From the NCBI RefSeq assembly GCF_000006565.2, contig NC_031473.1:124001-188000 (forward strand): a stretch of DNA of 64,000 nucleotides, read 5' to 3'. Of this stretch, positions 12,422 to 24,402 are shown one piece after another. A program made the position numbers and the translations under genes. The DNA comes from Toxoplasma gondii ME49. Its lineage: Eukaryota; Apicomplexa; Conoidasida; Eucoccidiorida; Sarcocystidae. Numbering within the stretch: the first letter of the stretch is position 1; each line of letters begins with the position of its first letter. Below the pieces are notes generated by a model that did no database searches, had not been told where the DNA came from, and saw only the letters and a list, made by a program, of their open reading frames with translations.

Positions 12422-13390
12422 ATGCAGGGAACAAGAAACTCGGCACTACACTGCCGGGACGGGGTCCCGTCGGCGGGTGCCGCTGAAGAACACACACGCT
12501 GTCCGCCGCTGCGCTTTTCAAGCGGCGCGAGGGCGCACTTCAGGCCTACTCAAGTGTGCCTAGTCGCACCTCTGTTGGCTCTTCTCGGCGCGCTCTTCAC
12601 TTCCGTGTCGGGCTTTCGGGATTTGCCGTCGCAGTCGGAGTGGCTCTGCCGAATTTCAGAGTCTGGCCAGCGCTGCGGCGACGTGTACGCCAACGAAGTG
12701 ACGCAGCAGAAGGGCGGCATCTGCAGAGCGGGAGACTGCTGCGCGAGAACCGCGGTAGGGAGTTCCGGCATGTTTGGGGACATCTGCACCTCGGACGAGT
12801 ACCAGTGCAGGCACCACAAAGATCAGTTCAGCTTCGGCAAGTGCGACCTGAAGAACCAGTGCCACCGCTGCTCGAAGAACTCCAGGTGCCACCAAGACAA
12901 CTCGGAGAACGGCGGAGTGTGGTGTCAGTGCCCGCCTGGCGGCGAGGGCAGCGGAATCACCTGCAAGGTCGATCCCTGCAAGGGCAACCCGTGCAACAAC
13001 GGGATTTGTTTGCCGAAGGAAGACGACGAGTCCGCATTCGAGTGCCAGTGTTACCCCGGATACACGCTGATGGAAGACTCCATGGGAAGGTACAGAGCTT
13101 GCGTGGACTATTGCGGCGCTGGAGTCTGCGGCGAAGGCGCCCTGCGGTGTCTAAACGGCGAGTCGCGACACATGTGCATCTGCAAGGAGGGGTACGTGAA
13201 TCAAACCCTCAACGGGTTTGACACTTGTGTTCCCCTGGATTTGTGCTCCGTGCAGCCATGCGGAAAGCCGGAGGCGGTCGTCGCCTGCAAGACGACTTCC
13301 ACGACCACGTACACCTGTGAGTGCCAGGTCGGATTCAAGGAAACAAAGCTCGACGGGCGGCCCTACTGCGCTGCCGACGTCAGCAACTGA
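12422..13390 (+). CDS. Microneme-type secreted protein, CBL + four EGF-like domains (copy 2)
   Basis: Paralogue of the protein at 9066, 322 residues, one exon, same strand. The start is the only in-frame ATG (12422). Residues 46-62 are hydrophobic and end SVSG like copy 1, again after a polar leader of about 45 residues. The CBL-like region spans about 74-145 (WLCRIS, CRAGDCC, SFGKCDL). EGF-like modules lie at about 147-181, 186-227, 231-269 and 275-316, followed by a very short tail. Cysteine positions match copy 1 throughout, and by eye more than half of mature residues are identical. No transmembrane segment. Leaders and loop residues differ strongly while the cysteine frame is kept, consistent with divergence of ligand-binding surfaces. 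Function as an invasion-related adhesin is inference from family architecture. Confidence 0.85.
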   Translation: MQGTRNSALHCRDGVPSAGAAEEHTRCPPLRFSSGARAHFRPTQVCLVAPLLALLGALFTSVSGFRDLPSQSEWLCRISESGQRCGDVYANEVTQQKGGICRAGDCCARTAVGSSGMFGDICTSDEYQCRHHKDQFSFGKCDLKNQCHRCSKNSRCHQDNSENGGVWCQCPPGGEGSGITCKVDPCKGNPCNNGICLPKEDDESAFECQCYPGYTLMEDSMGRYRACVDYCGAGVCGEGALRCLNGESRHMCICKEGYVNQTLNGFDTCVPLDLCSVQPCGKPEAVVACKTTSTTTYTCECQVGFKETKLDGRPYCAADVSN

Positions 13391-15733
13391 AAAACTGAGC
13401 ATCTGCGCGCCATGGTCTGACGAGTGGAGCACATCGAGGGAACCGAGTTAAATCACAGGGAACTGACGACCAAAGCTTCGTTGGTGACGACACTCGAGAC
13501 TTTCCGCACTTCTGAAAAGGTGACTCTGCAGAGATCGGAAGCCGGGGGTCGACGGCGCCACGCAGAAAGTTCGCGCCGAATCGGGGCACCTCTCAGCCTG
13601 GTGGTGAACGGTCGAGTGTCGGACCCACGTTCGTGGAAGAACGGTCACTCAGGAACTATTAAGCGTCCAGCAGATCTAGAAGCGGCATCTCTGTTTCTTC
13701 AGGGTGGGGTCAACCACACTCTCCAGCCTGACAACCTAATGCTCTCGTACTATGAGCCGCATTCGCAGATTCCACGAAAGTGCCGCCTTTCAGCCTCACC
13801 AACGAATTCAAATTCCTACGTGCGTAATGCCAGAGGCAGAGCCTGCATCTCGTATTTACCGAACAAGGTACATTTCAAATCGGGGAACCCTGAACGGCAA
13901 ACGCAGATTCCGAATCTACAGGACCTCACTTTGTGCGCAGTCGGCCACCAGGTGTGTAGCTAGCATGTCGTAGGCTCACAAGGTGAACTGCAGTGCAAAA
14001 CCCACTTTTCCGGTTGATACTGACAAGCGAGCTCTGCCTTGGTTGCGCAGCAAAACTGCCAGCAGATGGAAGTCTTTTATGCCGCATGCAGAGCAGAACC
14101 GCTCCTCTTGTAATGTTGTCAATCGAGGTTTGCCACAACGGTGCTTGCTGGTGCTGGTGCCCGTCCAAGTTTTCGACGTGCATTCTGTATTATCATGTGA
14201 ATTCGTTTGGAATGATGTGTAAACGGCGCTCACACCTCCCCTGAGTATATCAACTTTAAACCGTAGCAGCGCGGCAAATGCAACGCCTCGCATGCTCAGA
14301 CTTCACGAGTCACATCCAAAATAAACAAGAAAGAGTGTCACACTGCGAGCTGGAGCGCTACTCGTCGCCCCGGTTACCCCAGTCACCGTCTCGAGAACAA
14401 GACTTCGTAGCGAACTGGGGATCTTTTCGACCAAGCCGAAAAAAAGTGGACACAGAAGGAAACTGTTCCCGAACGCACGTTTACCAAGTAACCACTGAGA
14501 TGCACGAATGGACTCAGTTGATGCTTGTGCAGCTTGTGCCTACTTCAGGATTCAACCTAGGTAAAGCGTCGTTGTATCCCGCATCGACAGTTACATTCAG
14601 GAGGCTCCCGTTGTCTTCGAGGATTTCACAAAAACACAGGAGACCTGCGAATTCTCTTGCGCAGAAGAACCAAAAGCTTTCCTGCGTCGCGGAACAACTG
14701 ACTGCAGAGGCCTCTTCAGCGTGCTCCTTGACATAAAAAACAGGCAGTTGGAAACCGTGGAAAGCAGCCACTTTGAGTGTCTCGCGAAACAGAAAAGACG
14801 AGAGAAAAGCGACCGGGCTTATCTTGTCTTCTAGTCTCTGCTGCTCTATCCTCCCTTCACGGATTTCTTCACGGACTTGATCAAGTGGACTTTATTGCCA
14901 CCCACATCCACAAACATACGAAATTCCACATTTCCACTTTTTCTGCTTGGAGCAACCCGCGGCGCTCCGAGCGCAACTCTGACACACAGGTTCCTGCCTC
15001 CAACGCCGCCTGTTTAAACCTCGCAGCCGCTTTCCAAACATTCAAGAGAGAGAAGTGGACGCATGATAGGAAGACTCTTGTTCGAATCTTCCCACAGCAG
15101 CGGAAGATGAAAAAGACTACCCAGAAGTCGATCTAAAAAATACGCCAAGGGTTGCAACGTCCTCAGCGACCACTGAGCTGATACATGGAAATCTTCACAT
15201 TCTGGGGTTTCCGATACACACAGTAGATCTTGACGTTCTGAGACTTCTAATGTTTCTGGAGCTGAATTGTTCCTCTTTTGTGTTCAAATGGCCGAGTTTC
15301 GCGGCTTCTCAGTCTAAGCGGAGGGTTACGGCAAATTGACACGGCGAACGTCGCCGTTAGGTCTTCGTCGAAGCAGCTAGACGTCGCGCGCGCCTCTTCC
15401 GAACTGCAGCGACTCTGAACTTCTTTGTTCCATACGAACGAGGTGTGCTGTTCTGTCTAATCTCTTCGAGAACTCACAGATGCATCGCGAACGCCGAAGC
15501 ACGGTTGTCTCCGCGAGACGGACCTAGGAACGAACAACGGGAGAGCTTTCCTTCGAGGCTGCGACGAAGAGACAACCACGCCGAAAAGTCGCTTGCATGC
15601 ACAAGCGCGGCTTCTAAACGCGACAGAACAGAAGCAGGGCACCGTTCCACAGAGACAATTGGAAGAAGAAAGTGTCATGGTCCTTGTAAGAAAAGACCAG
15701 TCAGAGCGATCTAGAACCAGCTTCCAAGTGCCT

Positions 15734-16389
15734 TCACACTACGGTGTATGTACACCCGAGGTCGGCAGCTTTTCGTTGAATCGTTTTCCTCGGCGCAACA
15801 ACGATGGAGACAGAGGATTTCTGTACTGCGCCGTTTTGAAGCTCTCCCCGTTTTCTCCAAAGAGGTGAAGCCTCTCGCTCTGGAGTCTTTTTCTTCGCAG
15901 AAGCCCTCTGTGTGTCAGCGTCCGCAGGTCGACCGCGGCACTCAGTACTCACGAGCCAAGCGGACGCGCATGAGTTTGAGTTCGACTGCATGCTGGCGCT
16001 GACTTTCTCAGCTGAACTCTGCTGCACAACTAGCTGTGAAGAGTTTTTGCTAGCAGTGGTCCTTCTCTCGGGAGAGGCGCTGTAGATTTGCAGTGCCCAG
16101 GCAATTCCAGCAGGTGTGCTCACTGCGTCGACTCCGTTTAGCAGGACGCTGTTTCCATCGTCCGCGAGTGAAATTTCCTGTCCATCATGTCGTGGTGAAA
16201 CGAATCGCATTCAAAGCAGCTGCCGACGACAGCCTGACATCCCCGCGGATGCGTACAGAGAGAGAGATCACGAGGAACGAGTTTCTTACAGCGGCTCTGC
16301 GGGTCTTGCATGCACGCGTCGACTTCCTGAAAAAGCGCAAGGCTTCTCGACCGCTCGGGAAGTCTCTCTTCTGCTGTCGCTCTCTTTTC
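15734..16389 (-). CDS. Possible small gene, unrecognised
   Basis: Two overlapping minus-strand frames look protein-like. One begins with ATG at about 16389 (MSQCEKRATAEERL) and carries several cysteines (CMQDPQSRCKK, CTHPRGC, CFEC). The other, ending at 15734, begins GQEISLADDGNSVLLNGVD. A frame change or unplaced intron would be needed to join them, and I could not find a convincing phase-matched splice pair. If real, it would be divergent from DBR1. It may equally be chance open frame in DBR1 leader DNA. Confidence 0.22.
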
Positions 16390-16699
16390 ACACTGCGACA
16401 TCACTCCTTGCTGGGTGCTACGCTCCCGTTAAAATCTCTTTTCTCTGAGAGACTCGGCGCCTCCAGGCGAAATCGTCGCAGCCACCGAAGGCGTCAGACG
16501 CAGTCTCCTCACCAGACGGACGGTAAAGTGCTGCAGCTTTGGCTCTCGGAACTCGTGACGTCAATTTTTTCTCTACCTTTTCGCGACTCTGAGGAGACAA
16601 CCGGAGACTAGCCGCCCGTCGCGCGCATCGTCGAGAAAGAACGCAGAAGGAAAGAGAAGAAACAACAGCAACAGCGGGGAGACGAAACGAAGAAGCGAA

Positions 16700-16770
16700 G
16701 AGATGAGATAAGGAAGCAGAGAGAAGAGATAAGGAAGCGGAGAGACGAGATAAAGAGGCAGAGAGATCTC
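16700..16770 (+). repeat. Imperfect purine-rich tandem repeat
   Basis: About three diverged copies of a GAGATAAGGAAGC-type unit of roughly 24 bases, in the presumed 5'UTR of DBR1. Confidence 0.6.
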
Positions 16771-16849
16771 GCGACGATTCTTCTCGCTGTTCTGTGCAAG
16801 AAGGAGGCAAAACGTCCTCTTTGCCATCTCCCCTCTTTCGTTCAGAGTA

Positions 16850-19800
16850 ATGAAGGTGAGCATCTTTTTCCTTTTTGGGTCTCGCCTTTTCTGCGTTTTC
16901 TTCTCCGTCCCGGTATCTCCCATTTGACTTTCGTTGCCTTTTTCCACGAACAAGATGCGCATTTCTGTTGTTTCCTTCCGAGCAAGGACGCAAAAAGAAT
17001 GTCTGCACTGGCACCTCTGAATCTTTGCGAGGCCAACGGTCGCGAGCACTCTCTGGTGTGTATGCACAGCGGAGCTTTTATGTCGCAAGTGTGTCTTCCG
17101 CGAGTCTCGTTTTCCTCCTAGAGCCATGGATTTCAGCAGTCACTCTCTGCGTCTTTGGTGCAAGGAAAGGAGACCTTTTTCTCATCTTTTCTAATTTTTG
17201 CAGCTGACGCATTTCCTCGTCAGCTGCTGGCACCGTGGTGTTCCGACGCCATCTGCACAGAGGCGATCAGCCTTCTCTCCTTTGCTCCTTCTTCTCTCAG
17301 ATCGCCATCGAGGGATGTTGCCATGGCGAGCTCGACGCAATCTACAGCTCCTTGGCTCGCCTCGAGGAGATGCACAAAATGAAGGTGGACCTCCTGATTT
17401 GCTGCGGAGACTTCCAAGTAAACGTTTGGTTCTCAAACCACACAGTGGATCCCCTTCACTCCCGACCGGCCTTCTTCTGCCAGCACTGTGTGTGTATATA
17501 TACATTCGTATTTGTGCATATCTGAGCACATGGACGCGTATGTCTATGTACCTTCATGTCTATATATGGGCAGTCGCAGCAAGAGAGCTGGGGTGGAGGT
17601 ACACACCGCGCCGCCTGCGCATGGCGCCTGTCCCTTTGCAGTTGTGGAGAGGGTCGCTGTCTGGGAAAAGTGCCTCGGTGATGAAACAGCTTTTCCAACA
17701 CCCTTTCAACAGCTTTTCAGGCGCTCAACAACGCAGAAAGGCTGTGGGGAGACGTTGTCCTCACGTTCGTCGAAAGGCCTGCGTTTCGTCTTCTTAATCT
17801 TACGTAGAAGTGGACGAGCAAAGCAGAGCAAGAGAGAATAGAGTCGAGACACTCCGCTGGTGACTGTGCATCGATCTCTGCACATTCTTTCCTGTCCACC
17901 ACAGGCTACCGACAACAGAAGGACTCCTGCGTTCTTCCTGAAATTTGCATGCAACATCACAAGTATATATATATATATATACGCATATGCGTAGATGTCT
18001 ATCAAACGTTTCTGTCTGCTGTCTTTCAACTCGATGCGAGAAGATTTCCCTCTGCGCAGCCGGCGTCCATGGGAGAGGATCAGCAGCGAATTAGTTGAAA
18101 ACGACGGAGAAGAGGTTTCGGCGCCAGATTTGGGTTCGCGTTTCGCTCTCAGCTTGAACGTTTTCTGTCGCGTTTCTCTTCAGTGCGTTCGGGACTCGAA
18201 CGATCTTCAGTTTCTCGCCTGCCCGCCGAAATACAGAGATCTCCGCGACTTCCCGGCGTACTTTCGAGGAGAAAAGGAGGCTCCTTGCCTCACCGTTTTC
18301 GTAGGAGGAAACCATGAAGCCCCGACTGTCCTCCGCGAGCTGTACGTACACCTCGAAATGTATCTTAAATTGAGGCTAGACGTTGTGTTTTTCCCGCTCT
18401 GTCCCCTCTGGCGACGCGGAAGGTTTCGTTCGGTTGCGGAATTTTCCGAAGTTTCGAAGCGCGTTTTCGACATCTGGGGTGTAGGAGGCGGAACGCCTCT
18501 TTCTTTGAGTAGGGTACCTTTTGACGGAGCGTTTAGGGAGAGGAAGGCCTTTTGGCGCGAAGCCTCAACGCTTTTGATCGAAGGAAAGTGTCTAGCTTCT
18601 TCGCGTTTCTTAACTCACGTAGTTCGTTCACGAGAGGCACACCCCGTGAGGTTCGCGATCCCCGAAGAGGCTGTTGCGTTGCGCTTTGTTCATGCAAATA
18701 TCTGGATAAAGTGCTCTGCTTCTCGATTGCTGCCTGCGTTGAAATAGACGAGAAAGTGCGTAGCCTCCCCTGTAAAGTAGGAGCGGTCAAGACGCTCGCT
18801 TGAGAGACATCCAGGACGCTTCTTTTCCGATTCAGCCGTCCGCGATGAGTGTCTGTCCTCCGGTGTTTTTGAGGTCAGGTTGACATAAGTCGCTTTTACG
18901 GTTCAGTTTATCTTAAGACGTCTCTGTCGATTGTCGCGTTGTTTTTTCTTTTTTCCAGTGGGTTGTGTCTGGCATGCTTCTCCCTAACCTCCTTTCTCTC
19001 GTTGTTCCTTTTTTTCCACCTTTTCTTGGTTTTTCAGATATTATGGCGGGTGGGTGGCTCCGAAGATTTTCTATCTCGGTCACGCGGGCGTCGTCAACGT
19101 CGGCGGCGTTCGCATCGCGGGGCTCTCTGGAATTTTCAAGAGTCAGGACTACCGGAAAGGTAAGAACAGCGAACTAAACGTCTGCTGAAAAACGGAGAAA
19201 ACCTTGCAAATCCGTTTCGAATTCTCTGAAGGAGCTTTTCGACGACGGGCGGTGCCCGCGGAACTCGAATTCTGGTGCAGTCGAATTTCCACATGGAAGA
19301 CGCTCCTGAGAACGTGGTGCAAGAAGTCCTGCTTCGTCTGCGTTCTCGAGACGAAAAGCGCCTGGCGAAGCAGAGACTAAAAAGGCGTTTTTCGAGCTTG
19401 CGTGTGGCTGCCGGAGCGGCGTTTTCACGAGAACAATTCTGTGTCGTGGACATGCGGCTGAGACTTCATGTCCAGTTGCGATTCGCGGAGACACACCTTT
19501 TCCGAAACTGTGCTTCAGCAGAAGAAAGGGTCTCGACGGAATGCTCTCGCAAGAAGCCTGCCTTCACAAGAAAGCCGAGCACCCACACATGTCCAAGTGG
19601 AGTGGTTAATTTTTTCTCGTGGATTTCATCCTGTCCCCGGACAAGTTTGAGTCTTGGAGGTCTCCGAGTTCTACAGCAGAAGAAACACCCGATTTTTCCT
19701 TTTTAAGCTTTTTTTCAGGGTACTTCGAGAGGCCTCCGTACACTGAAGACACCATGCGTAGTGCCTACCACGTCCGAGAATTTGAAATTGCCAAACTGAG

Positions 19801-22800
19801 TGAGGTGAGCATGCCGGCAAATGACGCACATGCCAGAGCAAAGAAAAGAAACCAAACAAAACTAGGGAGTGAAGGGGAACCGAAAAACGATATGAAAGTG
19901 AGAGAGAAAAAGGGTCAACAATCAAAATAAATGCGAGAGAAGGAACAACGAGAAAACCGACGAGAGAAGAGAAAAATTTCGTTCACTTGCTATCTCCAAA
20001 GGAACATTCCTCCTCACCTAAGTGTTTCTTGATGCAATACACGGATGAGATTCTACTGTTTTTCGGTTAAGATTTCACTCTGGGGGTGACGGAGGAAGAC
20101 GCACTGCTGCACGTGGAAGGCAGTCCAGTCTTTGCGTCTTCGGTGAAAGTTGAAAAGAAAGAAAAACTCGAAAACCTTAGTTCCCTCAACTCTCGAGCAG
20201 GTTTCTTGCGACAGAGGTCGACTCAGGAGACGACGAAGAAGATTGCGCGAGGCACAACGTTCAGATTGTTCAGGGAGGTGCATACCGACAAAGTTTGTAA
20301 ACATACGAACAGCCATCACATAATCGATGCGAAGATATCACATAATTTGCAGAAACGACCACATAATTCTCAGAATAATATCACATACTTCGCAGAAAAA
20401 GATCATGTTATTCGTAGAATTATCGCATAAAGTGTGGAAAAAGCAGCACAGTTTATAGGAAGAACCACGTAATTTATAAACAAACATAACTTAGAGGAAA
20501 CAACCACATCAAATTTATAGACAGGAGATCAGATCTACTAAAATTGTGAGGAATTTGGTTTTTCTTGAGTTCCTCGTGCTCGTTTCGGTCTTCGCATTAG
20601 GTTGAACAAACGGGGGATGCGAGAAGTGACAACAACTGAATCGTTTTACCTTCTGCTCACTTTTCTTCTACGCCAGTGTCCCCCTCTTCTCGGACTTTCG
20701 CTGCCTCGCTCCCTTTCTGTTTCGGCGGCTTTTCGACAGGAGAGTCAAAGTCGCACATCTCCGCCGTCTCCCCTTTTGCGCTGCGGTGTATGTACAGCTG
20801 ACGGGGCGCGTAGACATCGTGGTGACTCATGACTGGCCGGAGGGGATTTACGACTTCGGAGACAAGACAGAACTTATACGGCAGAAGCCTTTTCTGGAAA
20901 AGGACATTCAAGCGCACGAACTGGGCAATCCGCACTCGATGGAATTGCTGAAAAAGCTAAAACCGTGAGCATGCAGCTTCGGCTTCTTCCTCTCACGATG
21001 TTATGTCAAACGCATACGTTTACCGTCATTGAGAGTCTTTGTTTCGTTTTTCGCTTATATCGAGGGTGAATCTGACGGGTGTCTCATGCTTTTGAAGTCC
21101 CCCAGTCTCCGGTGTGTGTGTGCTTTCAGCGAATCGAAAGACTAACTGAATTCCCTCTGTTTCTCATCCAAGAAACTTCCCCTCTGAACACCACGCCTGT
21201 CTCCCTTTTCAGCGAGAGCCATCGGAATCTGGGGTTTGTAGTCTTTGTCTCTTTCTTCAGTCTTCAGCGACTCGCATGCATCAAACACAAAAGTTTTTCC
21301 TCCCTGTTGCTTTGTTCCAGGGCCTTTTGGTTCGCGGCGCACCTGCACACCCGCTTCGCTGCGGTGTACGTACACCCGGGGCCAGAGGGAAAGGCGACGC
21401 GTTTCCTCGCTCTGGACAAAGTTCTGCCTCGACGCGAGTTTCTTCAGATTCTTGAAGTCGAGCCTCTTCTCCCTGCGGGCTACGTGCAACAGCTTTCTCC
21501 CGGTATCAGTCGGCGCTCTCCGACTCTGTGGTGAGAGGCAGACATACACCTCTTGGCGTCTCTCTAGTGAAATCGCAGGTGATGAAAGAGGCATGAAACA
21601 CACAAAGCGTAGGCCATTTCACAGTTCTCGCACTCTCCGTCGAGTCGCCGTTTTTTGGAGGGCGACAGGGACTTCACTGTCCTAGGGAGACAGTGAGGTC
21701 GGGATGCTGGGGTGTGAGGCAAAAGCCAGTGAGTCGTTTTTTTCGAAAGTGCGAAACTTCGGATTTCGACAATTCGTCCGAGAACGAAACAGAAATGAGT
21801 CGAAATGCTCCTTTGCCTTTGCGCGTCGTGTCTTTGCTCGGGTCTCCAGCTCTCTCACTGTAGTGTCTGCGTCGTGTGTGGCGTAAAGTGCTTTCTAAAA
21901 AATGGGCCTTTCACGTTCGCCGCGCCAATGCGAAGCATCTGCTTGCTGCGGGGCTTCCTCGGCTTCTAGAAACAGATTGTCGCTGCTTCTTGTTGCTTTC
22001 TCTTGACAGTTACGACGAAGAGTGGCTGGCGATTTTGAGGGCGAATCAACAGGTCCTTCCTGTGAGCCGATTCCCCCAGAAGTCGTGTCTAGTCACGTAA
22101 GCGAAGGAGCGACGTTCCTCCCGAAAGTGTGAGAGGGGGGAGGGGCTTGCCGGGCATCATGTTCACTCGGCGGCGCAGAAAAGGCAGACTCTGCGTGAGC
22201 TGTAGGAATCGAAGGTGGAACGTCGTCGTTGCACGGCGCGAGTTTGCGGCAGAAACTCGACTGTTTGAACAGAGTGGGGAAGGTCGATACATGCACAGGG
22301 GCACTGACCTGGGAAGCGCGACTATAGATAGGTGCATGAATAGGATCCAGCCAGGTTTCTCTCTCTGTCTTTGTGCCAGTTTCTCTAACCTGCAAAGCAG
22401 CTTGGAAAGGGTCGCCGGGAAGTCACCTTCTCCCACGACTCTACCAGAGAATGGACGCAGATTCACACCTGGGCGCACTGAAGAAAGGCTGCGGATTTTT
22501 CGCGGCGACTGTGTCCGACGAAGAATCCTTTGAAGCCTTCTCTCGTCGAACTCCTCGTCAGGACAGGCGTCTCCTCTCGCTGACAGCTCCCTCTCAACAC
22601 GGCATTTGTGCCTCTCCCCGTGCTTCTGAGGGAACGAGCGTGGCGTCCGGTTTAGACCTGAAAGGCTTTGATTTCGCGTATCCCACCAAGGTCACCTGTC
22701 TCGGGAGAGCTCTCTGCATTTCCTCCAGAAAGGCGCAGGGGGCAGCGGCAGTCCGTGAAGAAGCTTTTTCGAGTTGTTTTTTGTCTGTTGCAGAAAAGCC

Positions 22801-23602
22801 ACAGCTGACGACCTCGCGACAGTGAAGAAAAACTTGGCAAGTTTGGGTCTGCGAAACTACAGGGAGACTTCGAGTCCCAAGCGACTTTCTCTGAACTCCG
22901 TGGGCGCTGCGGCTGCGGCGGAAGACGCGCGGAGAGAGAGCGACGGAGATCGGAGGTCTGCGCGAGAGGAAAAAGAAGGCTGTGAGGAAGCAGCTGCAGG
23001 CGTGTCTGCCGGTGCGTCGGTGCAGAGGACCGATGTCGCCGCGGAAACACCGCCACAGCCACAGGGGGGGCAAGAGGAGAGCACGGTCTTCGAGTGGATC
23101 AACTGGGCAGACCCCCGGGCGCCCTACACAGAGCTGAAGGAGCAGCGCCTGTTTCTGCTGAGAAACATTCTGGGATTCGACGAAGCAGACGATAAATTCG
23201 GCGAGGCGAGGCAACGAGGTAAGGTAGACGCGGTGTACGTTTTCGACACTGGAGGTCTGGAGGCGTTGCCGACCCACTTGGGTGTGTCCGGCGAGTTTCT
23301 GAAAAGAGGTGGAAACGAAGCAAGGTAGATATACAGGCGAAGCCGAAGGGTGGGAAAAGAGAGACAGACACACACCCTTTGGGATTTGGGGTGCACCGCG
23401 CAGGTTGAAACGGCGACTCCTACACCGTTTCGTCGTCGTGAACAGTGCGAAGAAGCCCCCTGCCTTTGTCTGTTTTTCTGGATCTGTAGAAGCCGCAGAC
23501 GTCGACGTTCCTGTCGACTGGACTTCCGGACATGTCGACCCACAACGCACCACGGAAGAAGTCGACATTTGCCTCGACCTTTCAGACGAGGAAACGGCGT
23601 AA
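16850..23602 (+). CDS. DBR1: RNA lariat debranching enzyme
   Basis: Nuclear metallophosphoesterase that hydrolyses the 2'-5' branch bond of excised intron lariats. Exons: 16850..16855 (Met-Lys only), 17301..17417, 18184..18341, 19038..19159, 19719..19804, 20798..20964, 21321..21530, 22010..22096, about 22380..22510, about 22795..23218, 23490..23602. The first eight are phase-exact; the two exons between 22380 and 23218 are uncertain. Conserved residues are all present: GCCHGELD (C8, H10, D14), CCGDFQ (D39), GGNHEA (N84, H85), [65 protein letters not shown] and EEWLAILRA. The C-terminal part adds an Ala/Glu-rich low-complexity insert and an acidic end. The GCCHGE start matches other DBR1 proteins exactly when the two-codon first exon is used. 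It is tail to tail with bystin. Intron 20965 precedes other introns that hold microsatellites and a degenerate satellite. Identity is very sure. Confidence 0.92.
17964..17981. repeat. (TA)n microsatellite in DBR1 intron
   Basis: Short pure TA run in the intron between the second and third coding exons. Confidence 0.8.
20315..20525. repeat. Degenerate tandem repeat in DBR1 intron
   Basis: About 210 bases of diverged units built on ATCACATAATTYGCAGAAA with a period of roughly 20-24 bases; at least six recognisable copies, A-rich on the plus strand. It sits wholly within the intron between 19804 and 20798. Confidence 0.65.
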
Positions 23603-24369
23603 ACGACGCAGTCCCGGCTGCGCAAAAAGACGAAAGAACGAGTTCGTGAAGGTCGAAGAAAAGAGAGAACGACATGAAGGTCGAAACAAAAAGAGAACGT
23701 GAAGATCGACGAAGAGAGGTTGACCGTGAAGGAAGTTGAGGCGAAAAGAGCGTCTCTGGCGTCTCCTGTGGAGGCAGACGCGTGGTCTGACGACTCGAGG
23801 AAACATTGCACCGCTCTTCTCTTCTCTGGCGGTCGGCCTTCTTGAGCACCCACATCTGATGTATATCTCGCGAAACGCAGTGAATCTCGATGTCTCCGTT
23901 TCTAGAAACGCTCGATTCCTCTGACAGGTGAAGAGACACTCGGACCATCTCTCCGAGTCTCAGACAGCCGATGTGCAAAGGTGCAACTCCGCATGAATAA
24001 ATGCTGAATGGACTTCTCTGCCCTCATTTCTCAAACTGTCCTCGGTGGCGAATGAAAAGACGCTGGGTATCTCCGTCTCTGACGCTGTCCCTGTCACAAA
24101 AAACTCCCATCATCTCTGTCCTGTCAGACACACAGTCTTCATATATATATATATATATATATGTGCACATAGTATACTGCTTTGCTTTGGACGTATAGGT
24201 AGGTATACAATTCACGAAGCTTCCTGCTTCGAGACTACATTCTCGTTTCCTCGAGCTCGAGACCTCAGTCCCTGTGCAGGTGTCTTTCCCCAATGCCACC
24301 ACTGCCTCTACCTTGCTTCGTCTACCCCCTCCTCCCTATAGCACTAACACTACATAAATATATATATAT

Positions 24370-24402
<33 letters not shown>

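Larger units (their letters stand above)
13391..16849. other. Intergenic region before DBR1
   Basis: About 3.5 kb. The first part is presumably 3'UTR of the second microneme-like gene. No firm gene is seen. A minus-strand candidate at 15734-16389 is listed separately. A purine-rich imperfect repeat lies at about 16700-16770, just upstream of the DBR1 start. Confidence 0.5.

Noticed and set aside
15050..15110. Possible tRNA T-arm-like GTTCGAATC
   Set aside because: No acceptor stem, D-arm or anticodon arm could be folded around it.
22594..23853. 419-codon minus-strand open frame
   Set aside because: It lies antisense to DBR1 exons with verified catalytic motifs and has shadow-type Ser/Arg/Phe composition.
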